From: Diphasiastrum complanatum
Taxonomy: Eukaryota > Streptophyta > Lycopodiopsida > Lycopodiales > Lycopodiaceae
Assembly (NCBI GenBank): GCA_029204225.1
Contig: CM055108.1
Location: 1,602,742 to 1,643,462 of the forward strand
Direction of reading: 5' to 3'
DNA length: 40,721 bases
Below, piece after piece: positions 20,748 through 31,182 of the stretch. The notes beneath the pieces were generated by a model. It worked only from the letters and a program-made list of their open reading frames with translations, ran no database searches and was not told the DNA's origin. A program made the translations under genes and the position numbers. Each line of letters begins with the position of its first letter. Position 1 is the first letter of the stretch.

Positions 20748-22050
20748 CGCAAAACTGCTTGAAACTTTTGCCGTAGGCTAAAAACAGTATGCTGAGGCCA
20801 ACAGTGATGTCAGAAGTTGAAAATAATGACTTGCACTTTTTCCCTTACTAGGCCACTCGCCGCTTTTCCACCAATTTGAAAGCCAAATTGGCGTCGCCTT
20901 CCGAAATGCACTCAGTCGTCAACTCCCAACAACGTGCCCAATGGAATGGTGAAATCACTTCTGGCGTACTCCGAACACTTTCTCCACTAAATCACTCTAT
21001 TTTTTTGTACTGTACTTGCGGATACAGTCTGGGTACCCTTCGTTTGGAGGTTATAGCCTTTCGTTTGGGTCAAGACGGGCAAAGGACCCAAAAATAGAGA
21101 CTTTTCTAGTTTTTGAACTGTTTCTTCACCTTGAAGAAACTTCACTCTTCACTTGTGAAGGGACCCAACTCCAATTTCAGTATAAAATTTTTTAATGAAG
21201 TTGAAGGCACTTCACTTCTTCAGGGCCCTCTTCAACAACCCTTCAGACTCCATCCAATGGTTGAATCTGATCCAACTGTGGATATCCCTTCTGGGTAACA
21301 CAATCTGAGCCGTCGATCTTGTAACTCCTCTATCCAACAGATCTGAGCACTTTTGTGCACCAATGTAGAGTCTTGTAGACACTGTCCACTTCGAAACGCT
21401 ACGCTCTCACCCTGGTTCCACGCACGAACAATCCGCGACCTCCCTGTCTGCGGCCGCGCCTCCCCACACTGTTTTTTGTTTGATCTAACTCGTATGTGGA
21501 TCGATTTGAGCACAATCTAAGGCCTGGAACAGGGTCGCCCTACTGATTCCAAGTTTGTAGAGTGTTCACTCAAGAAATTCCATGGAGAAATGATGATTTT
21601 AGCTCAACTTAACAAAGTGGCTTTTTTCAACTTTTACTGCAAATCTGCTAGGTTAACTGTCTAGAGACAAATCTCTGACATAAACCTCAGAATCTCTCCA
21701 TGGCTGGTTGGCAATGTGATTAGCTTCCTTCTTGTCCTTACGGCATCCAAAACAGTGCACGAACAACGAAGAAATCACCAGTTATGTCTAAAAATCGTAA
21801 CCCCAAACCCAGTTTCAATTTTCAGCTGGCTTCAAAATTGTCAATTTTTCACCAAATTTTTTCCTGTCTGATGCTATGCACAGGCTAATAATCCCTCTTC
21901 TAAACTTAGCAAGCCTCTATAAACTAGAAACCGTTCACCAGTGCTTCTCTTTCCATCTTCAACCCACCGTAAACCCCGAATTCTCAGAAGACAGTTCTCC
22001 CGAAGCTCTCTTCAACGACGATGCTGTACTGTGTACACTCCATGTACGAA
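20748..22050 (-). other. long untranslated leader of element 4
   Basis: About 1.3 kb separate the PBS from gag, where other copia elements here need 15 bp (element 3) to several hundred. It holds a locally GC-rich patch (GCGGCCGCGCC near 21450) and a minus-strand 93-codon frame (21513-21232) without recognised domain. It could include captured host sequence. Confidence 0.55.
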
Positions 22051-22060
22051 TCTGATACCA
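22051..22060 (-). other. primer-binding site of element 4
   Basis: TCTGATACCA on the plus strand is TGGTATCAGA on the minus strand, directly next to the 5' LTR. Confidence 0.8.
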
Positions 22061-22334
22061 GCTTAGAATTTGCTTTGCACAGGAACACAGATCATGCTAC
22101 ACGATAACACAAACAAAAAACACTCTACACAACAAGCTCACATAGCAACTGTGTTTCTCAAAATGAAATTACATTGTACATATAGTTGTTCACTCAGGCA
22201 ACCCATGCATGACCTAGGTTGCTGTTGGCGGGACACGTGTCCCGTCGACTTGCCTCGTGGCGAGGCCAACTGATCCTTATCCACTGATAGGACCCACAGT
22301 ATAGTAACATAGTGATTCTACTTTAATTCTAACT
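22061..22334 (-). repeat. 5' LTR of element 4 (274 bp)
   Basis: Same length as 17495-17768, with only scattered substitutions. It directly adjoins the PBS on one side and the GTGTG target copy (22335-22339) on the other. Confidence 0.87.
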
Positions 22335-22339
22335 GTGTG

Positions 22340-22764
22340 GACATTGGAGCAACCACTAGAAGGAAGGAAAATTGTGGATTGCAAATGGATCTACAAACTA
22401 AAGTTGAAACCGAATGGGAGTGTTGAGTGATACAAGGCCAGATTGGTAGCCAAGGGGTATTCTCAGAAATATGGAGTAGACTACCAAGAAACATTCTCCT
22501 CTATGGTAAAACAGACTGCCATTTGCCTCCTATTTGCTTTAGCTGTTTCACATTCCTTATCTGTCCATCATATTGATATCAAGATTGCATTCCTTCATGG
22601 ATTTCTCGATGAAGAAATTTACATGAGACAGCCAGAAGGCTTCCACAACAAGAATTTCCTTATTTGTGTTGTAAACTGAAGAAGTGCATTTATGGGTTAA
22701 AGCAAGCTGCAAGAGCTTGGCATATGAGAATGTCTAAATTTTTAATCTCTATTGGTTTTAGAAG
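22340..22764 (+). pseudogene. reverse transcriptase N-terminal half of element 3
   Basis: It resumes after element 4: TLEQPLEGRKIVDCKWIYKL, a stop near 22426, [40 protein letters not shown] and, after a frameshift, CIYGLKQAARAWHMRMSKFL. It breaks at SIGFRR, before the YVDD motif, and runs straight into LTR sequence. The catalytic half of the reverse transcriptase and all RNase H are gone. Confidence 0.88.
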
Positions 22765-22908
22765 ACTTGATACACTAAGTTTCGCATACTTCGCATTTTT
22801 TTGCATTTTTCGCTTTTCCAAAAAATGTGACAATTACAAAACAATGCATGCTTCTGCATCCTAAAATTTGCTAGATGCAGTTGAGGTAGAAAAGATCAGT
22901 TCACTTCA
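22765..22908 (+). repeat. 3' LTR remnant of element 3
   Basis: It matches 14787-14920 from ACTTGATACACTAAG to CACTTCA with about 10 bp of extra length in a GCATTTTT run. The first part of the LTR was lost in the same deletion that removed the end of pol. Confidence 0.8.
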
Positions 22909-23320
22909 TCATCCTCCTCTTCATCTTGGTCTTTTGCTTTGTCCTTAGAGAAGTGTTGGTGTTGCTTTTTGCTCTTCTCTTTGTGCTTGGCAAATAAAAA
23001 TTTGTGATCACTATTGTGATTGAGTGACAATTTGTCCATCCTTAATAGCTTGTTCTCATGCCTTGATTTTCAGCTATTAGCACTCCTTGCAAAGCCTCCA
23101 AGGTTGGTAGCTCCTCCTTGATAGCATAAGATTGGACAAGATTCTCATATTCATCCTTCAAGCCATTGAGTATGACTTGAACTATCTCACTTTGTTTGAT
23201 GGAATCTCCAATACAAGCAGGCTTCCTATGAATGTCTTTCACTCTCAAAACATAATTAGTGGCACTCTCATCACTCTTTTGTCTGTATACAAATTTAGAG
23301 TTCAAATAACAAATCTAAAT
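22909..23320 (-). pseudogene. copia gag fragment of element 2 (right part)
   Basis: The minus strand reads SDESATNYVLRVKDIHRKPA, IVQVILNGLKDEYENLVQSY and IKEELPTLEALQGVL, then a stop near 23042 and MDKLSLNHNSDHKFLFAKHK with a Lys/Asp/Glu tail, closely matching gag of element 1. It stops at the TCATCC edge of element 3 on the left and breaks into unrelated DNA near 23320. Confidence 0.85.
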
Positions 23321-26300
23321 TTTAACTCCACCAATTGATCAAGAATTACTCATCATCTTAAGAATCATCATATTTCCATATAATCATCTAATGACTTTTA
23401 AGTATCAATTTATGATCCGTCAATCATAAACATTCAGAATCTTACGATTCGTCAATCATAATCTATCGGATTCTAAACCCATACTTAATCATTTAGAGAT
23501 ACTGGATTATATGCACAACATACCACTCAAGAAATATAAGAAACGTTCTGAAATCTTTTCCACAAGGAAAACTATAAGATTCCAAAAATATTCTTCCATC
23601 TCGATTCTTAACCAGATTATGAGTTCCAAACTCTACAATCAACCTAGTGATTATAGACCATTATACATTTGTCTTTAACAAATAATGAACTTTATACAAT
23701 CATCTAGAATCACATCTAGAGATTATAAATTTCTGCGAATTCCAACTGAATTCAGTGGTTATTCTTGACATTAGTTAGACTCTGTCATCCAATATATGTA
23801 TATGAGCTCACTAGGATATAGTCAATAACTTAGGATATTTCTCCTTCAAGAAATATTCTATATCAATAATCTTCTATATTCTATGCACAGTTCTCATAAA
23901 CTGCTTATTTATCCAATTAACTTCTAATCAGTAGTAATCCAATTACTCAAGTCAATTGTAAATGATTCAGAAATCTTAAATGTATAGGTACAGATCTCAA
24001 TTATACATGTATAACACCACATTCGATCTTCTTCAAAACCATAAATAAGTCAATGAATTATCCTTTATACAGAAAGAGACATTAACCTGCAAGTAACTGT
24101 TCCACACATTACTTGTTCATATGTCTATGCACTCTGACTAGTTTAAGTATACGATATAGACTCAGTACATAGGAAACACATAGTAGATCCACAAGATTAA
24201 GATGTACATAAGCAACTTATCCAACTATGTTCATATACATAAACATAGCAGATATCCACAATCTACATATGTTACTCACATAATTCGCTGAGAATCTTGC
24301 AACTCAGCTACCAAAGAACTCTATTTCTCATGAGTAAATAACATACCTGGGAAATCTTTGAAGTGAATAACTCCACATCATAAGTTTTCCAACCATCTAA
24401 CTCTTATTAACAAAATTCCTTCTACCAATCAGCCTACAACAGATCTTAGTGTACAAACCAAGATTAGGCTAACTCATACAGACATCTTTGGACATAGAGT
24501 TAAGATTAAAGCTTTATTCCACTGATCCAATCCATATCAAAATGGTACTTGGTAACAATCAGTGAATCTTAATTTAATCTTTATCACTACTTCCCATATT
24601 AGTGAATATCTCACAGCTCAATAATCCCAAAACTCCTCTAGTTCTAGATTACACAAAATAACCACTTAGAGAGTTTGTCTAATTCAAACTAGATAGTTCT
24701 ACCATTGCACTCATACAAGATTTTGTTTCAAAATCAATGCAACTGGCCGATTCCTCGAAAGATTCATTTCTATCTTTCCTTCTCCCCTTTTAAAAAAGAA
24801 ATTCCATAATTTTGATTTAAAAGCTCCCTAGAGACAACGTAGAAGATATCAAAGATTCAAAAAAGTCAGTAATGAACATCCAATACTGTTACAAACAGGA
24901 CTTTTTCCTCAGAATTATAGAATATCTTATCCCGAATGATAGAAATATTATCTCTCAGTAATCAACTATCAAATAGAGACTAACGTTAGGGTTCAGGAAA
25001 CCTAAGTTCCGAGCCATATTCAAAAATCTTATATGGAAGTACAATTTCATATAATCATAACAGTCCTTCAGAACAAAGTTCTACACTGAAAGGAACTCTA
25101 TGAATCTCAATCCAATTGTCATGTATTAAGAAATTTCTAAAGAGTAGAGGTCTAATAAAATAGAGAAATAGATTTAAGGGTTTCCATAGTTTGTAATCAA
25201 TGAGATACCATTTAGGGATCGATCTATATCTCATAATTCTCAAAATACCCTTAACAAAAACCAATGGACTCTGTTAGTATTACCATTACAACAATCACTA
25301 ACCATCGGTCTACAGATCATTCTACTCAAGAAATTTCCTTTAGAATCACTGATGTCCCATACCACCAGCTTTTCCTCCAAGAATTCTCTGCATCTAGATC
25401 TGTTTCGCCCAAAAAGTCAAAAAAGACAATTTGGCTATCCTATACCCAGATATAGGGTCAAATTCACAACCAATTCTAGGAGAAAATCCTTAACAATTGA
25501 AATCTCTCATGCTTCTTTAGTGTTACTCAAAGAATACCATTTAATATTGTATCCATCATGGACAAACAAAATGTATCATCCCAATACAATAGAATGTATC
25601 ACTAACCCAAAAGAAACATAGATTTCAACAAAAACGAATCTCATACTGTCCTAGATATCCAATATCTATCCTAGAATCGGTAAAAAAAATATTAATTCTT
25701 TTAACAAGTTAGAACTCTCTTGGTCGTTACTATCATTATAGATAAATACTCTATAACTGAAAAGAATCCAAATTACTAGATTCTTGTATGGAATACCTTC
25801 TATCTGCATTACTTTGCAAGATTCAAATCCAATTGCAAAACAGAGATGGTTCCATAAATGGATTATCAGTCTTGCCACTACTTTTCCCTTAGAATTTTTG
25901 AATTCTCAAAATTCTAATTCACACTGGGAAAAAGAAATCTAAATTCCTTGAGACAGTCTTCTTAAATATTTCCCAATTTTATTCTCACTGGCAATCGATT
26001 ATACTTTAGGAATTGAATGTAAATTAAATAATTGGATCTACACCTCAAGACAAGAATGGTGGTGATGAGAAAGTGAACTTCACATATCATCTACATATAA
26101 GACTTCCACTCTTTCTCTCCCTTCCAAAAATGGTTCAGGTGAATAAAACCCCAAATTTGTACTAGGAAAAAGGTCAATTTGGTATCGCCAATTTTAGCAC
26201 TATCACCCAAACAATTTTTATTTGTTCATTAAGTGCCGCACTTAATTCTTGGCAAATCCCCTTATAGACCAGCACAGAACTGTTCTACTAGATTTACATT

Positions 26301-27222
26301 ATTCTTGGTCCTTATTGATCCTCAGAACAAGAAATGCTCCTTAATTGACAGATTCACAAAATCTTCAACTAAAAGTGATGGTTACATTGACCTCAAAGAA
26401 CTGACCAATTACATCGGATTAGGATCATTCACTTTATAAGTCATTTCTGTTTGATCAATAACCAAAGAATTGGAACAAATTGAAAACGTCCATGGTTTCT
26501 TCAAATTTTACGTAAACTGGGATTTTCAAATTCCATTCAATATGGACCTAAACTGTGAAAATCGACCAAACATCGACTTGACAGTTTTACAATCACCATC
26601 TCATATTGGAAGGATTCTGAAACATCCGGCATGCATCCTACGTGACATGTAGTGATTTCAAAAAAATCAATTTTTACGTAATTTACCAAGAAATTGGAAA
26701 ATTAGCACTACAATTCACAAAATCAGTTCGAAATGGACCAACTGTGAAAATCAATTAAAATGATCAAATTATCAAACTCACAGGCACCGACACATATCAA
26801 ATTTGACGTGCACTAATTTTTTTTTTCGAAAAAACGAAAAAAAATCCCATTATTAGCCTAGCCACAAGGAAATCTGCTTTTTGATCTAGAATTGCCAAAA
26901 ATAGCTTCATGCAAGAAATCTTCTGATCAATCTACTGATTACGCATGCAACATGCATCCATGCATGCATACATTTTCATCAAGAGACAAGTACTACACTG
27001 AATTACAAGCATGCATGCATCAGAACATTTCGAAAATTTTGCAAATTTTAGTTCAAAAATTGCCAAACTTCCGACAACCATAACTTTCTCTACAGGACAC
27101 CAAATTGGGCGCTGTAAAGCATAGTACGGAGGAAGACTAGATCTACAAGGCATTTGCCACATCACCTTGCACCCTTGGCTTCAAACGTGCGATCAATAAA
27201 TGCACAAAGCACAAGTAACCAC
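23321..27222. other. 3.9 kb AT-rich stretch, no gene recognised
   Basis: The longest open frames (60-89 codons) show no known domain. GATTCGTCAATCATAA-type phrases repeat near 23420-23460, and CATGCATG blocks occur near 26950-26970 and 27008-27020. ACACCAAATTGGGCGCTG at 27099-27116 looks somewhat like an LTR end plus PBS, so part of this may be a long LTR of a non-copia element. Both sides are bordered by copia gag fragments in opposite orientation. Confidence 0.45.
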
Positions 27223-27670
27223 AAGTCATTCTAAATGACTATGATAATCTTGTTTTGTCCTTTACCATTAGGAAGGAGCTGTCTAATTTAGAAACTCTCC
27301 AAGGAATTCTCATTTCTGAAGAAGCTAGGCAAAGTTATAGACTTTCTAGGATGAACAAACTCGAGCATGGTGGAAGTGACAAAGCCCTCTTTGTCAAGGA
27401 CAAGCATAAAGGGAGTAAGAACCAGTTTTCTCAAGCATCCAACAAAGACAAAGCCAAGGATCGAGACAAAGATGGTGAAGAGGATGATTCATCTTATCCT
27501 TCTACTTCAAAGACCAAGAAGAAGAAAGTGAAGTGTTTCTTCTGTGACAAGAAGGGGCACTATGCCTCTAATTGCATCAAGAAGAAAAACCAACTCAAGC
27601 AAGCAAATCTCTCCAAAGAGATTGAAGAAGATTTTGTTCCAAGTGATGGAGAAGGATCATCATGGTGTCG
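27223..27670 (+). pseudogene. gag C-terminal part of element 6 with zinc knuckle
   Basis: It reads LSFTIRKELSNLETLQGILI, RMNKLEHGGSDKALFVKDKH, a Lys/Asp/Glu tail, then a canonical knuckle CFFCDKKGHYASNC (27536-27577) and SDGEGSS. This shows what elements 1 and 2 have lost or kept. A one-base shift near 27660 moves to the protease frame. Confidence 0.87.
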
Positions 27671-28240
27671 AGTCTTTCTTCATCACCTTTCAAGAAAGAT
27701 GGAGCTTGGTACATAGATAGTGGAGCTTCTTCACATATGTGTTGCTCAAAGGAGTCTTTTGACTCAATTGTACCTTACAAAGGACTTAAGGGATCTATTT
27801 ACACTGCAAATGATCATGAGTGCTCTATTGAAGGAATTGGCAACATTCCATTGAAACTTGCTTCTTCTAAAGTCCTTTCACTTTCCAATGTTCTTTTCAT
27901 TCCTAAACTTACAAAGAACTTGATTAGTGTGGGAAAGTTGCTTGATAGTGGTTGTGATGTAAAGTTCAATTCCAATACTTGCTTTATCAAGAAAAATGAT
28001 GAGGTCCTAGCTAATGGATCTAGATATGGTGGAATTTTCAAGTTGAATTCTTATGAGAATGCAAACTTTTGTGAAGTTGCTCTTTTATCTAAGGAGGAGT
28101 TGTGGCATCCTAACTTTAAGTCTCCTTCTTCTATGATCAAGAAAGAGAAGGCTATTGGACTTCCAAAGTCACTTTCCAAAGATTTCAAGACTTGTGAGGC
28201 TTGTGGTATTGCAAAATCACAAGCCTTATCAAAAGTCTTT
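27662..28240 (+). pseudogene. protease and GAG-pre-integrase of element 6
   Basis: The protease signature YIDSGASSHM is intact and is followed by IGNIPLKLASSKVLSLSNVL and LTKNLISVGKLLDSG. In the zinc region LW runs directly into HPNFKS; five residues (RRLGH in relatives) are deleted, removing a zinc-binding His. CEACGIAKS remains. The frame shifts near 28210. Confidence 0.87.
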
Positions 28241-28970
28241 TACCAAGACTACTCATCCTTTGGAGCTTATACATTCGGATGTTCATTTTTCTTCTTCTAA
28301 AAGTATTGGTGGTGCAACATGTTTTGTCACCTTTATTGATGACTTCACTAGATATACTTGGTTGTATCTACTTTCTTCAAAATCTATGGTATTTGATCAC
28401 TTCCTAATCTTCAAAGCTTATGTTGAGAAACAGTTTTCTTTCAAAGTTAAAGCTTTAATATGTGATGGAGGAGGTGAATATATCTCCAACAAGCTTTATG
28501 AATATTGTGAAGGTGAAGGAATAAAGAGAGAGTTTTCTTGTGCTTATTCTCCATCTCAAAATGGAGTTACTGAGAGGAAAAACCAATCTTTATGTGAATG
28601 TGCTAAAGCAATCCGAGTTGAAGCTTCTTTGCTTATTGAATATTGGGGTGAAGCAATAAATTGTGCAAACTATTTGTGTAATAGATTACCTCACAATGCA
28701 CTTGCTAGAAAATCACCATATGAAGTCTTGTTTAAGAAGAAACCTAAGGTAGATCACCTTAGAGTTTTTGGATGTGCTTGCTTTGTTCATGTACCCTTGG
28801 AAACAAGGAAAAGAGATGATCCTAATTCTATTAAAGGGTTCATGGTTGGATATGCATCCAACAAGAAGGCTTATAGAATCTATGTTCCCTCTACCTCAAC
28901 TACAATTGAGAGTGGGGATGTTATATTCCATGAGGATCAAAAATACATCCTCGAGGAGGCCGCGTTTTGA
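28205..28970 (+). pseudogene. copia integrase of element 6
   Basis: The DDE residues are all present: LIHSDVHFSS, LICDGGGEYIS and NGVTERKNQS. The C-terminal part EYWGEAINCANYLCNRLPH, KVDHLRVFGCACFVHVP, GYASNKKAYRIYVPS and DVIFHEDQ follows in one open frame. It ends at the junction to unrelated sequence, so the linker and reverse transcriptase are gone. Confidence 0.88.
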
Positions 28971-29549
28971 CTCACACTAAGCAAATTCTTGGTAATATAT
29001 GGAATAACAAAGACATCCACTTGATCTTGCCCTTTAGACCACTTACTTTTGATTTGTCTAGATCATAGAAAATCTTGATTTTTACCCTCACCAAACTACA
29101 TAAACTGTATTTTGTTGTTTCAGAAACCTTCGTCGGGTTTACTATAGCGTTATCTGTGTCAGATCTTGACTTTGAGAGTTCGGCGAAGGTTATTTCCCTA
29201 AAACTTGTCAAGAAAATTGATCAAAGAGTTTTTTTCCAAAATGGCACTACTGAACCTTTGCCAAGCCATTATTCGCTTAGGGAACCTTTGCCAGTTCTAT
29301 TTTTAGGTTTTGATTTTTCAGATCAAGTCTCTGTCAAAATTTGGATCAAATCTGATACAGTCTGATTTGGATTCCGAGAAATTTTTCATTTTTTGAGAAG
29401 TATCAATTGATTGAATTTCAAATTTTTTTTCACGATATAGAAATCAGCTTCTTGAAAATTGTTATAGATCTAGCAGATATGATTTGAGATAGTTTTGATT
29501 GAAAAATCTAGACCCAATTTCATTGTCTGCTTGATTTGAATTTGTGACG
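28971..29549 (+). other. untranslated leader of a gypsy-like element
   Basis: AT-rich sequence before the gag start at 29550. One 96-codon open frame (29075-29365) lacks a known domain. The phrase GGAACCTTTGCCA occurs twice with slight variation near 29250-29290. Position suggests a leader. No LTR or PBS is recognised directly upstream, because the copia fragment interrupts. Confidence 0.45.
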
Positions 29550-30206
29550 ATGGTTGCCCTTGGAGGCGCTCCTCAAGAAGTGAATCCAATTATTGTTAGA
29601 AGAGCACCCCATTTGGATCTACCCAAATACAATGGATTAACAGATCCAGTTAGATTTCTTTAGATCTATGTTGAATCCTGTGAAGTCTATGGCAAAATTT
29701 TCCCTCAAGATAAACTTAATCTTTTTTCTATGGCCTTAACAGACGCAACACAAGATTGTTACTATAATAAAGATGAAACTGAACGTGCAGATTGGGAGAT
29801 TGTTAAAAGAGCCCCGGTTCAAATCTCGGAAGTTTATGGAAGACACTTTCTTGTTTTTAAGTAAAATTAAAATGTGAAAGCGAGAAATGGTTCGAGGTTA
29901 CAGTGAACGGGTGAAACGCCTCATATCTGAGTGCAAACTTGGGCTGATTAATAAAAATGCCATGATTATGAGTCAGGTCTACCTAAAAGGATTAGACGTG
30001 AGCTGAAACGCCATAATGAGTTGCAAAATGCTATGGATGATGCAATTCGGGAGGAGGATGAAGATTCGAATGATGAGCCGAATATCAGTATGTTGCCTTA
30101 TATAGCAGGGCAGACTACTACGACATCCACCACTATTGCATCAACAAATGTCAATGCTAATGTAGAAATGATGCTCAATGAGTTCGAGAAACTCGAGAAG
30201 AACTAA
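29550..30206 (+). pseudogene. Ty3/gypsy-type gag, capsid region, decayed
   Basis: It starts MVALGGAPQEVNP. The region reads HLDLPKYNGLTDPVRFL-stop-IYVESC, FPQDKLNLFSMALTDATQD, then in other frames FLVFK and EMVRGYSERVKRLISECKLG, which follows the Retrotrans_gag pattern. Stops lie at 29660 and near 29862, with further frame changes. The 61-codon frame at 30021 continues with an acidic stretch and a Thr/Ser linker. The gypsy assignment is from domain style only; no pol is present to confirm it. Confidence 0.65.
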
Positions 30207-30215
30207 CAGAAATAG

Positions 30216-31182
30216 ATGGAAAAGTTGCAGTCGCAATTTGATGAGAAGATCAAAGCATTGGAAGATTTTCACGAACAAGCGAACAAGGAACCTGAAAAGT
30301 TTGCAAAGACTCTTCCTACTAGGGAGAATGTTTGGTGCTCTATTTGTACAGAAAATCACACAGTGAATGAGTGTCCTCAATTGAAAAAACAAATGGAAAT
30401 CAGTGTATGCCATTTGTGTTATTTGCCTGATCATGAGACTGCTTTTTGCAACTTCAATCCTCGAATAATTCAGCAACGGTATGCCCAAATGGGATATCAA
30501 GAACGGAGACCTCAACAATCTGCTCTTGGATACCCAGAACGTTTAGCCTTACCTGCCCCACCAAAGCACTCCATTCCTCCTACCAATTTGATGGAACCAA
30601 CCATACATAAGTGTTGAGCAATGGAACTATGGTAATGATCAAGAAGGTGGATCTTCAGAACAGTATGCTATTCTTGCTGCTGCGCAACAACACGCCTCTA
30701 GAAACTAGACCAGAGCACCACTTGGATGCTTTGCATGTGGAGAAAATCACAGAGTTGCAAAATGTCCAAATAAAGAGAAATTTGTACCATTCTGTCATGA
30801 TTGTAATTATGGGCATTGCTATAAAGACTGTCTGGCAAGACCAAAGCCACCACCAGCTACAGCTCCTGTAAATTTGATAACAATCAAGCGAAGACCAGCA
30901 GCTCAAAATAAATCAACTATACCCTTGATGGTGGTCACCAGAGCACATGAGCAAAAAGAACAAGTAGCAAATCCAGTACCTGCTGATTCTATACCATTAA
31001 CCGATATACCAACAACATCTAGAGTCTATCCAAATCTTCATGCAGAAAAAAGAAGATATCATGATATGAGACAATGGATTGCACATTTGCAAGAAGAAGA
31101 GGAGCTTGAAGCTATAGCCAAAATTCATTCTTCACCATTGCAGCCTCCAAGAAATTCACGTATAGATACGAATGATTGTTGA
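30216..31182 (+). pseudogene. nucleocapsid part of the gypsy-like gag with four Cys-His knuckles
   Basis: First frame (30216-30617): a coiled-coil-like helix (EKLQSQFDEKIKALEDFHEQ), then CSICTENHTVNEC (30336-30374) and CHLCYLPDHETAFC (30408-30449). After a frameshift and a stop near 30705: CFACGENHRVAKC (30727-30765), CHDCNYGHCYKDC (30793-30831), a Pro-rich stretch and a charged helix RRYHDMRQWIAHLQEEEELE, ending at a TGA. Three of the four knuckles have CX2CX3HX4C spacing, one residue shorter than the classic form. No protease or reverse transcriptase follows, so the element is truncated or the rest has decayed. Confidence 0.7.

Larger units (their letters stand above)
17495..22334 (-). mobile_element. 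Ty1/copia element 4, 4840 bp, complete ends but internally deleted
   Basis: It has two 274-bp LTRs, a PBS at 22060-22051, a purine tract next to the 3' LTR (AAGAAAGAG on the minus strand), and gag, integrase fragment, reverse transcriptase and RNase H in copia order. It inserted into element 3, so it is the youngest piece of the nest. A deletion between gag and integrase removed the gag knuckle, protease and integrase catalytic core. A stop codon divides reverse transcriptase from RNase H. Its LTR ends are not the usual TG...CA. Confidence 0.9.
14178..22908 (+). mobile_element. Ty1/copia element 3, nested in element 2 and split by element 4
   Basis: It has an LTR, PBS, gag with two zinc knuckles, protease, integrase and part of the reverse transcriptase. 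Element 4 interrupts it at 17495-22334 inside the NEAW codons before the reverse transcriptase. Its right end is the last 144 bp of a 3' LTR matching 14787-14920. TCATCC occurs at both outer edges (14172-14177 and 22909-22914), a possible target duplication. A clear TGTTAAAACGC LTR-like start lies at 14271, so the exact left end is uncertain between 14178 and 14271. Confidence 0.75.
12046..23320 (-). mobile_element. Ty1/copia element 2, host of a three-level nest
   Basis: Minus-strand order from right to left: gag (23320-22909), a large insertion (element 3), the gag zinc knuckle and protease (14176-13600), a patched integrase (to 13100), an 880-bp atypical segment and the 3' LTR start at 12159. 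The two gag halves are the same family and adjoin a shared TCATCC at both insertion edges. The 5' LTR and first part of gag are missing beyond 23320. Confidence 0.75.
27223..28970 (+). mobile_element. Ty1/copia fragment (element 6), truncated both ends
   Basis: It contains the last part of gag, the protease, GAG-pre-integrase and integrase in copia order, without LTR, PBS, reverse transcriptase or RNase H. The breakpoints are sharp: gag text begins near 27223 and integrase text ends at 28970, where the leader of the next element starts. It belongs to the same family as elements 1, 2 and 8. Confidence 0.85.

Noticed and set aside
25055-25264. 69-codon minus-strand frame as a possible gene fragment
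   Set aside because: Neighbouring frames do not continue it and no motif was recognised.
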